From Trichinella spiralis (Eukaryota > Nematoda > Enoplea > Trichinellida > Trichinellidae), in NCBI GenBank assembly GCA_000181795.3, contig CM012955.1, positions 12,050,030 to 12,114,029 of the forward strand: a stretch of 64,000 nucleotides of DNA, given 5' to 3'. The first letter of the stretch is position 1. Each line of letters begins with the position of its first letter. The position numbers and the translations under genes were made by a program. This document shows, one piece after another, positions 26,760 to 37,953 of this stretch. The notes beneath the pieces were generated by a model that did not search any database, was not told the DNA's origin, and was given only the letters and a program-made list of their open reading frames with translations.

Positions 26760-27140
26760 TAAAAATTTGAAAAAAATTTTTTGACAGCTCCCTCCCAAAA
26801 AGCAACCAAGGCTATATAGCCCCGTGAAATTTGAAATTCCGAAAAAAATAATTTTTTCTAAAAATGACATGAATCGATCATTGACGGTTATAAAACAGCT
26901 TCGAGCTTAAAAACCGTACTCCTTACTTTTACCTGCGCATCAAATGAACTGTAAGGGGTCCACGGCAGCAGGAGGGTTACAGAGGGTCTGTGGCCAGTTC
27001 AACTTTGACAACCACTGGTCCACTAGAATTCCAGGGTACTGTAATTCATTTTGAGTTTACAAATCTAAAGACGGAATTCCCCCCTGAAATTTGAAAATTC
27101 CTCCCTCCCCCGGTTGCGAACCCCTGTTATAGCGTATCTG
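26760..27140 (-). repeat. composite of hAT-like non-autonomous repeat ends
   Basis: The segment 26,918-27,017 resembles the right half of the MITE at 5,813-6,079, sharing blocks such as GGGGTCCACG and AGGAGGGTTAC, and ends in ACCACTG, whose reverse complement is the hAT terminus CAGTGGT. A second hAT-like end (reverse CAGGGGTTCGCAACC) closes at about 27,136, preceded by a C-rich tract. I could not pair either end with a left terminus or find target duplications, so these are truncated or nested copies. Confidence 0.5.
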
Positions 27141-27540
27141 TCGAGATATTGCCGCAGAAGTGCCACCCAAACGACTGTTGACTTTTTCAAATTGATAACA
27201 CATTTAATTTGCATATTTAAAAGGACCTTGTTGTTTGTCTGTAAGATAATAAAGAAAGCATATTATATTACAGAATAATATTATATTTACTATTATGAAT
27301 TATTACATGAAAGTAAGAAATACTGATAATTACTTCCAATACATTCATCAAAATAGATTTTTGACAACGTCTCTACTGTAATAAGATTTTCAAGTAATAT
27401 TTGGGATTACGGTGGAAATTTTTGTAATGCGAAGCTAAAAATATCAACCTATGCAATTTTCACTCGCGGTTTTGAACAAAATTTAATGTGGAAATGAGTT
27501 TATAAACATTTTATGAACTTTCAGATTATTTTAGATAGTC

Positions 27541-28590
27541 ATGCAAAAGGAATATTCTGCTACATATGTTGTTGTTGGTGGGGGTATTGCCGGTGTCGCA
27601 TGCGTCGACGAGGTGAGTGTGCATTCGATAATTTGTTTTGAAAAATTGTGAAATTGTTTTTTTTTTATATTTATGCGTATAGATTTATTTATGACCTGTT
27701 TTAAACCAAACATAATTATTATAATTTTGATACCGAAGAAGCCGTAGTGCGTATATATTTGTAATATTTTGTTTGAACGCATTTTAAAGTTTAAATTGCT
27801 TGGGCTTCGGTTTAAATGAAATCAAGCATCACGTTTGATTTGTAGATTAATCAGCCTTTTCTTTTTATTTGATTACTTTTTTATATTTTAAGCGAATGAA
27901 TGTATTTTTTTTATCTGTTATATATGATATTTTAACTACTTCATTTTCAGTTGACTACATTAATTTTTCGAGAAAAAATACTTTTGATTACTTCAACTGA
28001 AGTTGTTAAAAAGATAGTCAGATGGCAGCAGGTTTGAAATTTTTTTACAGATTAATGTAATTGATTAATGATAGTTTTCGTTTACTCTTAATATCAGCTT
28101 GGGAGAGTTCTGCGATCATTAAAATTCACTAGTGCTCCTGCTCCACAGGTGTTTTCGGACCGACCTAACGTTCATGTTGTGCAAGCTTACATTACGAAAC
28201 TTGATCGAAACAAGAAGGTTGTCCATTTTCTGCTTTGAATTATTGTACTTGTATAATTCAATTAAAATCATGATTTAATGCTAAAGTATGTTATAGGAAC
28301 TTACTGCTTCAGACGGTACAACTTTTAAGTACGAAAAGCTTTGCATTGCAACTGGTGGTATTCCTAAAGTGATGTTTGGTTTCTTTTTTTTTCTTCAATT
28401 TTTAATATATATTTTTTAGTTAATTTCAGAAAATCCGAACGTGGTGTGCATTCGAGATACTGAATCGGTGGAAGATTTTCAAAATCGATTGAGTGGAGCA
28501 AGAAGAATTATTGTTGTTGGAAATGGTGGTATTGCTACAGAAGTTGTGTACGTTGTTTGAAAAGAAGTCATTTAAAAGGATAAAATCTTG

Positions 28591-28623
<33 letters not shown>

Positions 28624-30287
28624 TTTGGAGTGAAAATGTTAAGTTGCACAAGAGAAATTTACGCTTATTGTTGTTATTTTTTTAGAGGCGAAGTGACGAA
28701 TATTGAAGTTATTTGGGTTGTAAAGCATGACACTATAACGGCAACATTCATCGATGCTGGCGCAGCGGAATTTTTTCTGCCGTACATGCATAATAAAAGC
28801 ACTTTTACAGGACCAAATGCTAGGCCCACTTATTCTAAAGAAGCATTGGTGAGAAAGTGAATCCGTTATGTTGATGATTGAAAAATCGGAAATTTTTGTA
28901 CAACATTTTCCGATGCTGTATTCTTCGATTTCAGCGCTGTATTCTAAAAATGCGGCTTAATTTCTAGAAGGCACGCGTCCCACCAGTAGCTGGAGGTGCA
29001 TCGTCAAGTGGAACCTCAGAAGTTGATTCAAAATTTAATCGTGGAAGTGCACTTGGCCCTGATTGGGGGCTAGATTTCTGTATGGAAGGCTCGTTGCATG
29101 TAAGCTTTTTTTTGCAATTGCATCATTTTATTGTGACGCAACTTTGAATTTGAAACAGGGAAAGAGAATTCACCTTGAAAAACAGTGTTCAGTAAAGGCT
29201 GTTTTGACGCCTGAGCAGCGAAAAGAATTGAATCTAAAGGATGAAGTACTTCCTAGCGATTTCGCTGAAATCGGTAACAATATCTCTGTAGTTCAACTGA
29301 TCAATTTGACTCGGTACTTTATTTATTTATATGTTTTTTTAAGATTCTTGGCCTGTTTATGTGCAGTTGACCAACGACAAAGTGTATGGTTGTGATTTTA
29401 TTGTTAGTGCTATAGGGGTACAGCCGAATACTTATCCATGGGTCACACCGGAAAATGATGTGAGCAAAATTTTGGCGATCATATCTTATACGATAACTTT
29501 GCATGAATATTGAAAAAGACAAAATATTCAAATGTTGCTGTATTTGATTTTCAGTTTAAAGTAGCCGACGACGGAGGACTTCTCGTTGATGATCAAATGC
29601 AAACAAATTTCGAAGATATCTTCGCTGCAGGTGATGTGTGTACTGCGGGATGGGAACCTGATCCAAATTGGTTTCAAGTAATTTTGAATCCTTTAAATTG
29701 GATGTATAAATTATTGTTTGTAATAATATTTTTTTTCTGTAGATGCGGTTGTGGACACAAGCTAAACAAATGGGTACATATGCAGGTCTATGTATGGTGA
29801 CGAATTTTGACGACAGTAAAATGCAATTGGATATATGTTTTTCCATTTTTACTCATGTGACGAAATTTTTCGGTTTTAAAGTAAGAGAATGGTTTTCTAA
29901 TTTTCCAGGTTATTGTATTTTTATTGTACTTAGGTTACATTGTTGGGAAAATTTAACGGTCAAGGTTTACGTTCAGATCATGAAGCATTGTTGCGAGTGA
30001 ATCCTGGTAAATAAATATTCCAAAATTGTATTGTTTGCCATTTCAAATATATATATATATATGCACACCCACACACTGTGAACTGACTTTTCAGTTTCAT
30101 TTTCATCCTAGGTGTGGAATATGTTAAAGTTCTTATTCAAGATGGAGTTGTGCGTGGTGCAATTCTTATTGGTGATACAGGGTTGGATGACATGCTTGAA
30201 AATCTTATTCTTAATGAGACCTACATTGAAGATATGAAATCTTATCTGCTTGAACCATCAGCAGATATTGATGAATATTTCGATTAA
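27541..30287 (+). CDS. PYROXD1: pyridine nucleotide-disulphide oxidoreductase domain protein 1
   Basis: FAD/NAD(P)H-dependent class I oxidoreductase; in vertebrates it is nuclear/cytoplasmic and protects the tRNA ligase complex from oxidation. Thirteen exons: 27541-27612, 27951-28031, 28098-28217, 28297-28378, 28430-28547, 28686-28848, 28968-29099, 29159-29273, 29344-29459, 29555-29677, 29743-29880, 29934-30006, 30112-30287; 502 residues (human 500). An FAD-binding GxGxxG is at the N-terminus ([16 protein letters not shown]) and an NAD-binding GxGxxG in the middle ([14 protein letters not shown]). Other family landmarks are [48 protein letters not shown] (flavin-binding ATG/GD motif), [11 protein letters not shown] and a C-terminal DIDEYFD. 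The family's lack of a CxxC redox pair holds here. Phases match throughout. The donor at 28378 and acceptor at 29344 are chosen by homology. Confidence 0.95.
28591..28621. repeat. (AAT)n microsatellite in a PYROXD1 intron
   Basis: About ten AAT units between exons 5 and 6 of PYROXD1. Confidence 0.9.
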
Positions 30288-31359
30288 AAAATTACCATTA
30301 ATTAAATTATGGTCCATTTATTTCAAATTGGTTTTATTGCTTTATCAGTTTGTTAAATTTTCATTTTCATTTGTTAGTTTCAATTCTTCAAGAGTAGTTG
30401 TTGTTACATGTAGAAATTGTTTATCGGATAACGTGATGAAATGAATATTTTGTCATCCTCTGTCAAGCAGAATGGGATTTCATTGCTTGAATTGGATGTG
30501 TGTATTCTTATTTTTAGAGTAAATGGGTATTGTTTTTTGTTTTTGCCATTTTTTGAGCAAATATTCATAATTATTGAAATAGAGATACAATATTATGTTT
30601 GATTTGGTTGATTTGGTTTTTTTTGTTTTTCAATGAATTTAGAAAATGAACGTTCGTTAGTTGTTTTGTCTGCGGTTGGTTGAATTAATTATCAATTGGC
30701 AGCGATTTCGTTCAGCTTTACGGCTTGTCGTCGGTGGCTTGTGTCAATAAATGTAGGAAGCTGCGTTGACGAATTCAGCCAAATACATTGGCTCAGGTTT
30801 GGCAATTTCGAGGTAAGCATAATATAATATTGGGCGATTCATTGTGCAAACAGTGTTCGCTGATTAATAAGAAGAGCACGCTTTCCAATGCAACATATTA
30901 ACAATCTTTGTGTTGTATGCATTGGCAGCGTGAAGCGAGAGATTTTCCTTTTTCCACAGCATTGTAATTGAAATAATACATCAGCATTAGACACTTTGCG
31001 CTTGTGTTTTCCATTTGTAAACAAAAATTCGGCGTTTATTTGTCATTTCACGTCAACGACGACATCTGTAATATATTACTTTGTCCGTACGTTTGTTAGC
31101 TTCTGTTAGTAGTGTTAGTCTTTATCATCCATTATTGGAGCTGCAACGACAGCTGCGAGACGAAAAGCAGAACAGTTTTCGATCACTTCACCAATTCAAT
31201 TAGCATTATCATATCACAGTTTGACTAGTGGATTTTCCGCCGTTCAATATACTGCCGCCGGTTTTGGCATTGTGAAGCTGTTGAGATTTAGGTGACTGAT
31301 GGTAAAAGAAGCTGCTTTGAAGTTTGTATAATTGGATCTGGTCTGGTTTGAGGTGAAAA
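30288..31359. other. intergenic region upstream of the bHLH gene
   Basis: The left part is AT-rich 3' flank of PYROXD1. From about 30,650 the sequence becomes less AT-rich and carries no long open frame. It probably holds the promoter and 5' UTR of the bHLH factor. Confidence 0.4.
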
Positions 31360-32013
31360 ATGAATGAAAAATCCCATTCCAATGTTGTGCCAGTCAACGG
31401 CATCCCGGAAATCAATTTCTACATCAAAGAGGCCCAGCTGAAGACCAACAATCCAACTCCGGCCAAAGAGTCGAACATTCCAACCGGCACGTCGGTTTGG
31501 TCTTGTTCGTCGGCTTTCAAGCCGTACGGCATGTTCAACACTGAACCGTATCCGGAGCAGAAAGAGGGCGATCAGGAGAATTCCAAGCCGGATCCATTTT
31601 CGCCCGAATGCTGCGTTCCACTACCATTTCAACTTGGCGACGATTACGGGTAATGTTGGAACAGTGAACATATTTTATTTTAATTTTTATACTAATCCAA
31701 TCCATTTTAATTATCAACAAATTTCTACATCCCAGCACACGTTTCGGCATAGTTCTCATTCTTGGAATATATATGCTCAATTAATTGTGCCAATTTTCTC
31801 AGTTTTCAACTCAGTTTGTACAGTTCTGAATGTGTTAAACGTTGCATTATTTAATTTACGCAACTGCGCATCAACACATTAATGCAGCTGTAGTAATTTT
31901 TCCTGCATCATTTCTCTTGCGTTAATTGTAAATAAACTTTAACGTCTTGCTTCATCCAATTTTAGCTTTAGCTTAATTCAACAAAAAAATCATTTCTTTT
32001 TTAAATTTAATTC

Positions 32014-32086
<73 letters not shown>

Positions 32087-32510
32087 CGTGCGTGTGTATA
32101 TTGGTTTTGTCAACTAATTTTGTTATTTTCTGTAGAGACGACGCTTACGCGAACAATTCCGAAGAAAATGTCGAATTGTATGTATGAAAAAATGTATTTT
32201 TTCTTAAATATATTTTTCATGCAGTTGTTGATTGTTGTTCAACAATCCCTACTCCAATTGATGGAATTAATTCATTTTGGAAAATTGCAAAATTCACCAG
32301 ACAGTTATGAATTATTATTTTCAACAGTTGGTATGAAAATGATTATTTTTGCAGATTTTACGCCATCGACTCTTTGTGGAAGCGAAACGAAAGAGAAAGA
32401 TACAGAGTTCGTTGCGTGAATGAAGGTTACGAACGTCTGAGAAATCATCTACCTCTGAGAAACAAGTACAAGCTAACTATATGTGTATACATATATATAT
32501 ATATATATAT

Positions 32511-32541
<31 letters not shown>

Positions 32542-32879
32542 CTTTTTTTTCGTTTCCAAAATTTATAAATATTTCAATGCTACTTTTATTGACACGACAA
32601 ACATGTTCACCGTGATTAAATGATTAATTATTTTTATAATGAAAGTTCTCATGATGTTTTCAGTATATTTTAATTTATTATTGACAGCAGTTATTATTAT
32701 TATTGTTATTAATGAAAGGTAAAATTATCATTTTTAGAAGCAAAAGAATCAGCAAAGTGGAAACACTTCGACTGGCAATTCGTTATATCAAATATCTTCA
32801 AGATTTGTTGGCCGACGATGGTTCTACAATAACTAGCGTCAGTTCCCAACATGTTGACATTCTCAACAACCGAAGTTAG
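31360..32879 (+). CDS. achaete-scute-like bHLH transcription factor
   Basis: DNA-binding factor of the achaete-scute (ASCL) class; such proteins dimerise with class I (E/daughterless) bHLH partners on E-boxes and specify neurons or glands. Exons: 31360-31649, 32136-32177, 32355-32465, 32738-32879; 194 residues. The first 110 residues are low-complexity and unconserved (VPVNGIPEINFYIKEA). The bHLH sits near residues 120-175: basic region and helix 1 RNERERYRVRCVNEGYERLR, loop NHLPLRNKSKR, helix 2 ISKVETLRLAIRYIKYLQDL. RNERER, RVRCVNEGY and SKVETLRxAIxYIxxLQ are the ASC-family signature, closest by eye to the ASCL3/4/5 and hlh-6 type. An intron falls in the loop, unusual because most achaete-scute genes keep the domain in one exon. 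Long TA/TG and TTTA repeats sit in its introns. Confidence 0.9.
32013..32100. repeat. (AT)n(TG)n compound microsatellite in bHLH intron 1
   Basis: About 27 bases of AT repeat followed by about 58 bases of TG/CG repeat. Alternating purine-pyrimidine of this length can adopt Z-DNA. It ends 35 bases before exon 2. Confidence 0.9.
32489..32541. repeat. (AT)n(TTTA)n microsatellite in the bHLH loop intron
   Basis: AT repeat followed by about eight TTTA units, 24 bases after the donor of exon 3. Confidence 0.9.
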
Positions 32880-33042
32880 CTGAGAGAAATGTGAACACTC
32901 ACTTTCCCAGTACTGATTGATGGTGATGGTTTGAAACTTCATTTTAACAAAAAAATAAGCGGGGCAAAATGCTCAAACAGCATCAGCACATCGTTTTATT
33001 TTACTCTTTCATATCAACGTATCCTTCATCAACAACAGGAAT

Positions 33043-33078
33043 AATAAATTTATCTTCGCTAAATTCTACGCTTTTATT
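33043..33078. terminator. overlapping opposed poly(A) signals of bHLH (+) and WDR12 (-)
   Basis: AATAAA on the + strand at 33043-33048 fits the bHLH transcript. TTTATT at 33073-33078 is AATAAA on the minus strand, 32 bases past the WDR12 stop. The two transcripts end tail to tail and probably overlap by a few tens of bases. Confidence 0.5.
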
Positions 33079-33109
33079 TCTTTGAATAATTCTTCTTCTT
33101 CCTCTTTCA

Positions 33110-34934
33110 TCACATTGCTTTGAACATTGTCAAACAACCATCCGTACCACCACCGACTAAGTATTCCGGATTCGAATAGTCACAGCAGAGTATCCTCTTG
33201 GCACAAGTTTTCATGTCGTAAAGTGGTGACTTGGTGCTAGAAGGGAAAAGGAAAAATATAAAAGCATCTCAAAGCCAAATTATTCAATTTATAACAAGCT
33301 CACTTTCTTATATCCCACAACTTCAACAGTCCGGCGAAATCGGAAGACAAGAACAAATTGCTGTTGGTTTTGCTCCAGTCGACCGAGCTCGCCCATTTCG
33401 AGTGCGAATTGAACAATGCTTTCACCATGCTTCCCTCTGAACGACAGAAAACGAATCATTCATTCAAGGTAATAATTTAAAAAATCACTTCCACAATTAA
33501 TTGTCTATTTCAACTATTAATAAATTCATAGATTACCGGTGCTTCTAACATCCCACATGCGCACCGACTTGTCCGAACAAGTCGACAACAGCAGATGGTT
33601 CAGTGGCGAATAAGCAACGTCAGTAAAGCAACAGTCGCCGCTCAACGCGCGCACTCTTTCCAGATACTCAACATTCCACACGTGAATGCTGTGATCCCAA
33701 CTAGCAGTGACCACTTCGCTTGGAGATTTCCAGCAAACTCCAACTACTTGATCCCGATGGCCCGCCAACGTGAACATCGGTGTCTAAAATTCATCCTTGT
33801 TCAAAATCTACAAACACTGAACAACAACCCTCGACAAAAAAAAATACCATTTTATTGCGCGACTGAGTTCGAGATGCAACGTGTCGTCCGTTGGGATTGT
33901 TTGCAAAATTCAGCGGTATATCTGAACAGTGCAAAAGTTACAAAGCGGTGGACAATTCGAAAAGTGGAGTAAATTTACTGGCAATATCCCATATTTTCAA
34001 ATAAGTATCGGTTCCTCCGCTGGCCAATTTCAAACCATCACTGCTCGCAGCTACGCATTCCACAGACTCCTCATGGCCGATTCCAATTTTCGAAATAATA
34101 AATTCGTTGTATTCGTAATGAAATGCACCGACCAGAACATTCTGATCCGATGAGCCAGCCGCAAATTTCACCACATTCGCTGTAAAGTAACAGAATGTAC
34201 ATTTTTTAAATACAAACGACGTCAAACGAAATCAAAATACTCACCAGAGGACTGATCTGGAATCACGGACAAAGCTTTCAAAGAACGGTCACTGCACTTC
34301 AGAAAACCTAAACGCTCACCCTCGTAATTCCAAGCGCTGACAGTACCATCATAGCAGGTTGACAATACGCTGAAATAAACAAAATAACCAATACGTGAGC
34401 AAAATACATTTCATTGGATACATACAAACGTTTCGTAGCCTGCGCATCAGAAACCCATTCCGATTGTTTCACACGCTGGTGCGGAGTAGGCTCCGGATGA
34501 TGCTGAACACAGTCAATTTCAACCCCGCGTTCCTAATATATCACTATTGAAAATATATTTCTTAAAAAAGGAATTTTCATTTCTCACAATCGGATAAGGA
34601 TGTTCGGCAATAAAGGCTCCCAGTGTATCTGAATCCGTAAACAACGAACCATTGATCAAGAAATCAAAATTCTGCGACCATTCAACAGAAGTGTGCTCTA
34701 AAAAGATTACAGTTTAAAATTTCAATTAACTTTGGCATTTTATTACTACATACCTGTCATCAATTTGTTGGCAACTTTATTAAGTTTTTCAAGGTTCGTC
34801 AATTCATTCAGATATAAGATACATGGTTCAAGTCTAAAAGGTAAGATTCACCATTATATCATATGTCACTAAATTTGTGTTTATTCAGCATACTTAGATA
34901 AGATGGTAAATTGCGTATACCAATACGTATCCAT
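33110..34934 (-). CDS. WDR12: ribosome biogenesis WD-repeat protein WDR12/Ytm1
   Basis: Subunit of the PeBoW (PES1-BOP1-WDR12) complex needed for 27S/32S pre-rRNA processing and 60S maturation in the nucleolus. Ten exons (minus): 34934-34894, 34833-34754, 34697-34588, 34532-34426, 34369-34245, 34179-33979, 33921-33848, 33783-33537, 33436-33304, 33236-33110; 414 residues (human 423), phases consistent. The N-terminal UBL (NLE) domain is short (MDTYWYTQFTILSK onward, with HTSVEWSQNFDFLINGSL); this is the part that binds the Midasin MIDAS domain. The WD40 propeller follows: STCYDGTVSAW, LASGGTDTYLKIWD, FTLAGHRDQVVGVCW, VVTASWDHSIHVWNV, LLSTCSDKSVRMWDVRS and a terminal LVGGGTDGCLTMFKAM. The acidic linker of human WDR12 is shortened here. 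The first exon is chosen by phase and by similarity to the UBL start. Confidence 0.92.
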
Positions 34935-35461
34935 TGATGTCAGAAGTAACCGGAAAGAGGATTACGTTTGAACCTGAAACAAAAAAGATGAATAGATCAG
35001 TAAATAACACGTGAAGATAAAAAGAAAAATATCTAGCTAGCAAACGCTTCACACAAATGACAAAATCGTATTCATAAATGAAGGTTAATTAAAACATAAC
35101 TTTTAAAAAGTTTCCTTTCAAAAAGAGACACTGAAATCGCGCACCGATGTCAAGACAACCACAGTTCAAAGTGAACGACCACTTTGAAACACTGAAGGAT
35201 TAGAAAGGCAGTTCACAAATTCAACTACAGTAATCACCGTATTTTTGAGCAGCAGGATTATTTATTCCAAAATGTTTATCATGAAATGTTTTCAAACTTT
35301 TACGTATAAATAATTTTAATTTTAAAAATAATGTATAAAAGTTTAAATTAAACTTTTTATTATTCAAATTCTTAGCTAATTTTATCCTTCGGCATACTGT
35401 ATTTTTAGATTTATGTAATAATAAAAAATCGGGGGATAGCTAAAACTACACTAAATTTTCA
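34935..35461. other. intergenic stretch upstream of WDR12
   Basis: No exon recognised. TTTATT near 35,355 would be a poly(A) signal for the small minus-strand ORF at 35,462-35,710. Confidence 0.35.
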
Positions 35462-35710
35462 TCACGTTTTCTTACTGATCGTTGAATATAATGGAAAAAT
35501 ATCTGAAATATCAACCGACTCGACGACCGACGATTGTCGATGGTTCGCTGAAAAAAATAATGAAAATTCTTCTTCAAATAGAAATAAATGCTTTTGAATT
35601 TTCTCTACATACTGACAGCGATTAAATCTATCAAGATGATTGCAGTAGATTTGCGAAAGCACAGAATTATACAACAGGCGTAAGCTTGTTTGAAATTCTT
35701 TCAAAAACAT
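35462..35710 (-). CDS. small protein, 82 residues, unknown
   Basis: An ATG-led frame (MFLKEFQTSLRLLYNSVLSQ start) runs to a TGA at 35464-35462. Composition is protein-like, with Leu/Phe heptad-like spacing (YVEKIQKHLFLFEEEFSLFF) suggesting a helical or coiled-coil protein. It starts 286 bases from a divergent plus-strand gene. A consensus GTATGT donor and TTTTTTCAG acceptor lie inside the frame, so a spliced, shorter form is possible. No family is recognised. Confidence 0.4.
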   Translation of the reverse strand: MFLKEFQTSLRLLYNSVLSQIYCNHLDRFNRCQYVEKIQKHLFLFEEEFSLFFSANHRQSSVVESVDISDIFPLYSTISKKT

Positions 35711-35996
35711 TTTAAAACTCTGAAATTAAACTTGCATTTCATTACCGTATGCAGTGTTTGCATATTAATTTTATATTTGTTGTAAAATTAAATAATACAA
35801 ATGAACTTTGAGGATATTTTTTTGGTTTAAAATTAAAAAGCAATTATTAAAAAAATTAATTATACAACTGATAAAGTTCAATTCTGCAGCAATCAAGTTC
35901 AAGCCTTTCATTTTGCAGTCTACTACTGTTCCCTTTATTAAAGAATCAGATTATTTTTGACCATTTTGCTATCGTTTGAAAAGATAAAGTTGAAAA
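35711..35996. promoter_or_regulatory. putative bidirectional promoter
   Basis: A 286-base gap between the ATG codons of two divergent genes. AT-rich with long A/T runs; no specific box is claimed. Confidence 0.4.
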
Positions 35997-37512
35997 ATGT
36001 CCATCGCGCACGGTTTGTTTGGCAATTTTCAGTCGGACCAAGATTTGTCTTGTATTGCGAAAAAGTTGAAAGAAGAATCCGATTCACTGATGAAGCTGGA
36101 TACGATGCTTGAAGAGAAAATGCGAATATTTTCCGGTTTCGCCATAGCATTACGATTGAAAGCCGACTTTGATCAACATGCCACCATTTTAAATCGTATG
36201 CTTCCTTGTTGGATCGGCGTACAAATGGTCACATTTTCCAAATTTGCTGTCTGTGTTCAGATTGAAAATAATTTCGAATGTGAACTCAGCGGTTGGAAAT
36301 TACTGATCGAATTACGGCCGGTGATTATTTTTACCGGTCAGATTCAGGATAATAATTTTCAAACTGTCAACGAAGTAGTCGATCTTCCACTGATCGAAAG
36401 CAAATCATCTACATGCGTCGACGTTGTTTTGTGGGATATTTTCAAAAGTCCAATAATGGAGGTGCGCTGTTTTCTGATGAGAATATTCGAACATCCCATT
36501 TCGAACGAGTCTTTATTTTACAAAATTCAAATTGGTGAAAAAATAATTACTCTGATTGATTGTATGATCGGTTCAAGTGATGGAATGAAAAATCAGTACA
36601 CGACTGAGAATTTCACTTGCTATCGGCACCTCCACGCAGCAGCAGCAGGGCAAGCGACCGGAGAAGCAAACGTAGTGTTGAAATTTGAGCAAAACTTTAT
36701 CAGGACATTATTTAAATGCGACAATTTCAGTAAGCTTATTAATGCAACTTTACAACCGCATGAAATTGCGATTTGATTCATCATCATTTTGCACAGATTC
36801 GACAGCGACTAGTCTTTTGCCTTTGCTGTTGCCATGCTTGAACAGTTCAACGGATAACGCAACACGGCGCGATTTTTCGTCGTGCTCTTTTACTCTGGGC
36901 ATTTTCAATTCGGTCAGATTTACTGTGAATTCTGCATCCGATGCATCATCACGAGTTGATTTGCAAATTTCTCTCCAAGGCTGTAACTGTGGCATTTTGA
37001 TGTCACTTATGTTAGCAACGCTTTTGATCAACCTAATAGTAAGTTGAGTGTTTATTAATTTGAATTGGATTAATTTTGTTCGTTCGATTGATGAATAAAT
37101 AATTTCAGATGAAATTTCAATCTCAACGACAAATCATTTCAAGGCAGCGATTTGCTGATCCATCAATTTTAGAGGTACGTTTTTGTTGTGCAAATGAACT
37201 TTGAAAATTTTTACTAATTTAGTTAAAAATTGATATTTTTTAAAATTTCAGCAATCAATTTGTGTTGATCTTGTCATTGAGAAAGTGAATTTTTTTTATC
37301 AATTAAGTATTATTTATTTTATATTTAAAATGAAAAATGCACGATAAGTGGTTTTGGAAAAAATTTTTTCTTTCAATGATAAATGTGTTAATTTTCCTTT
37401 TCAGACAGTAAGAGCTGATGTGAAGAAAGCACTTGAATTGTGCAATAAAAAAAGTTTGGATAGTCATTCCGATGCAGATGAGTCGTCGTTCTACGGCATA
37501 CCGTTTCTTTGA
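35997..37512 (+). CDS. unrecognised protein, 393 residues
   Basis: Exons: 35997-36729, 36797-37038, 37109-37174, 37252-37284, 37405-37512, all phases consistent; exon 4 is only 33 bases. The N-terminus is a probable helical/coiled region (IAKKLKEESDSLMKLDTMLE). It is followed by beta-rich sequence (FSKFAVCVQIENNFECEL, GWKLLIELRPVIIF) that by eye recalls the domains in large scaffold proteins, but I cannot name a family. The C-terminal part is basic and then acidic (MKFQSQRQIISRQRFADPS, SDADESSFYGIPFL). No signal peptide. If the first intron were retained, the frame would stop after 259 residues, so the spliced form is preferred because three further exons then join in frame. The cellular role is unknown. 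Confidence 0.6.
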
Positions 37513-37953
37513 GTTCTCTCTTCATTCATATATTTATTCGTATCATAAATTATATTTATGAATTTATCGAATAAATAAAAGAAATTAAATTATTAACAAA
37601 TTTTTTTAACAGAACTTTTACTGATTCTTTTTTTAAAGATCCGTTGTTGATGAAAACAAAGATACAATTAGTCGATCGTTATACAACGTTTGCGTTCATC
37701 ATCGAAAAGGATCGTCGTAAATATGATAATAATAAATGAGCAGTTTCATCAGCTTCTGCTTTCAATTTTGTTTGTGCCGTTTCCAGGCAACGGCGTTGAC
37801 TTGCACGTCAAATCTGCTGCTGCTGCTGCTGCTGCTATTCAACATTAGCTTTTGGCAAAATTTGTGTATTTGTTCAAATGTTTTTAAAATTGACCAAACA
37901 ACAGCAATAATAATTATAATAATTCTGTTGCCGAGAAGAACAGTTTCGAAACG
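37513..37953. other. intergenic stretch
   Basis: Holds AATAAA-like 3' flank around 37,572-37,577 and the upstream region of WDR34, including a short CTG-type repeat at 37,811-37,836. No gene recognised. Confidence 0.4.

Noticed and set aside
32489-32541. AT/TTTA tract considered as a centromere- or matrix-type element or CRISPR-like repeat
   Set aside because: It is simple microsatellite expansion within an intron, with no spacers and no higher-order units.
33595-33972. 125-codon plus-strand ORF
   Set aside because: It is the complement of well-supported WDR12 exons on the minus strand.
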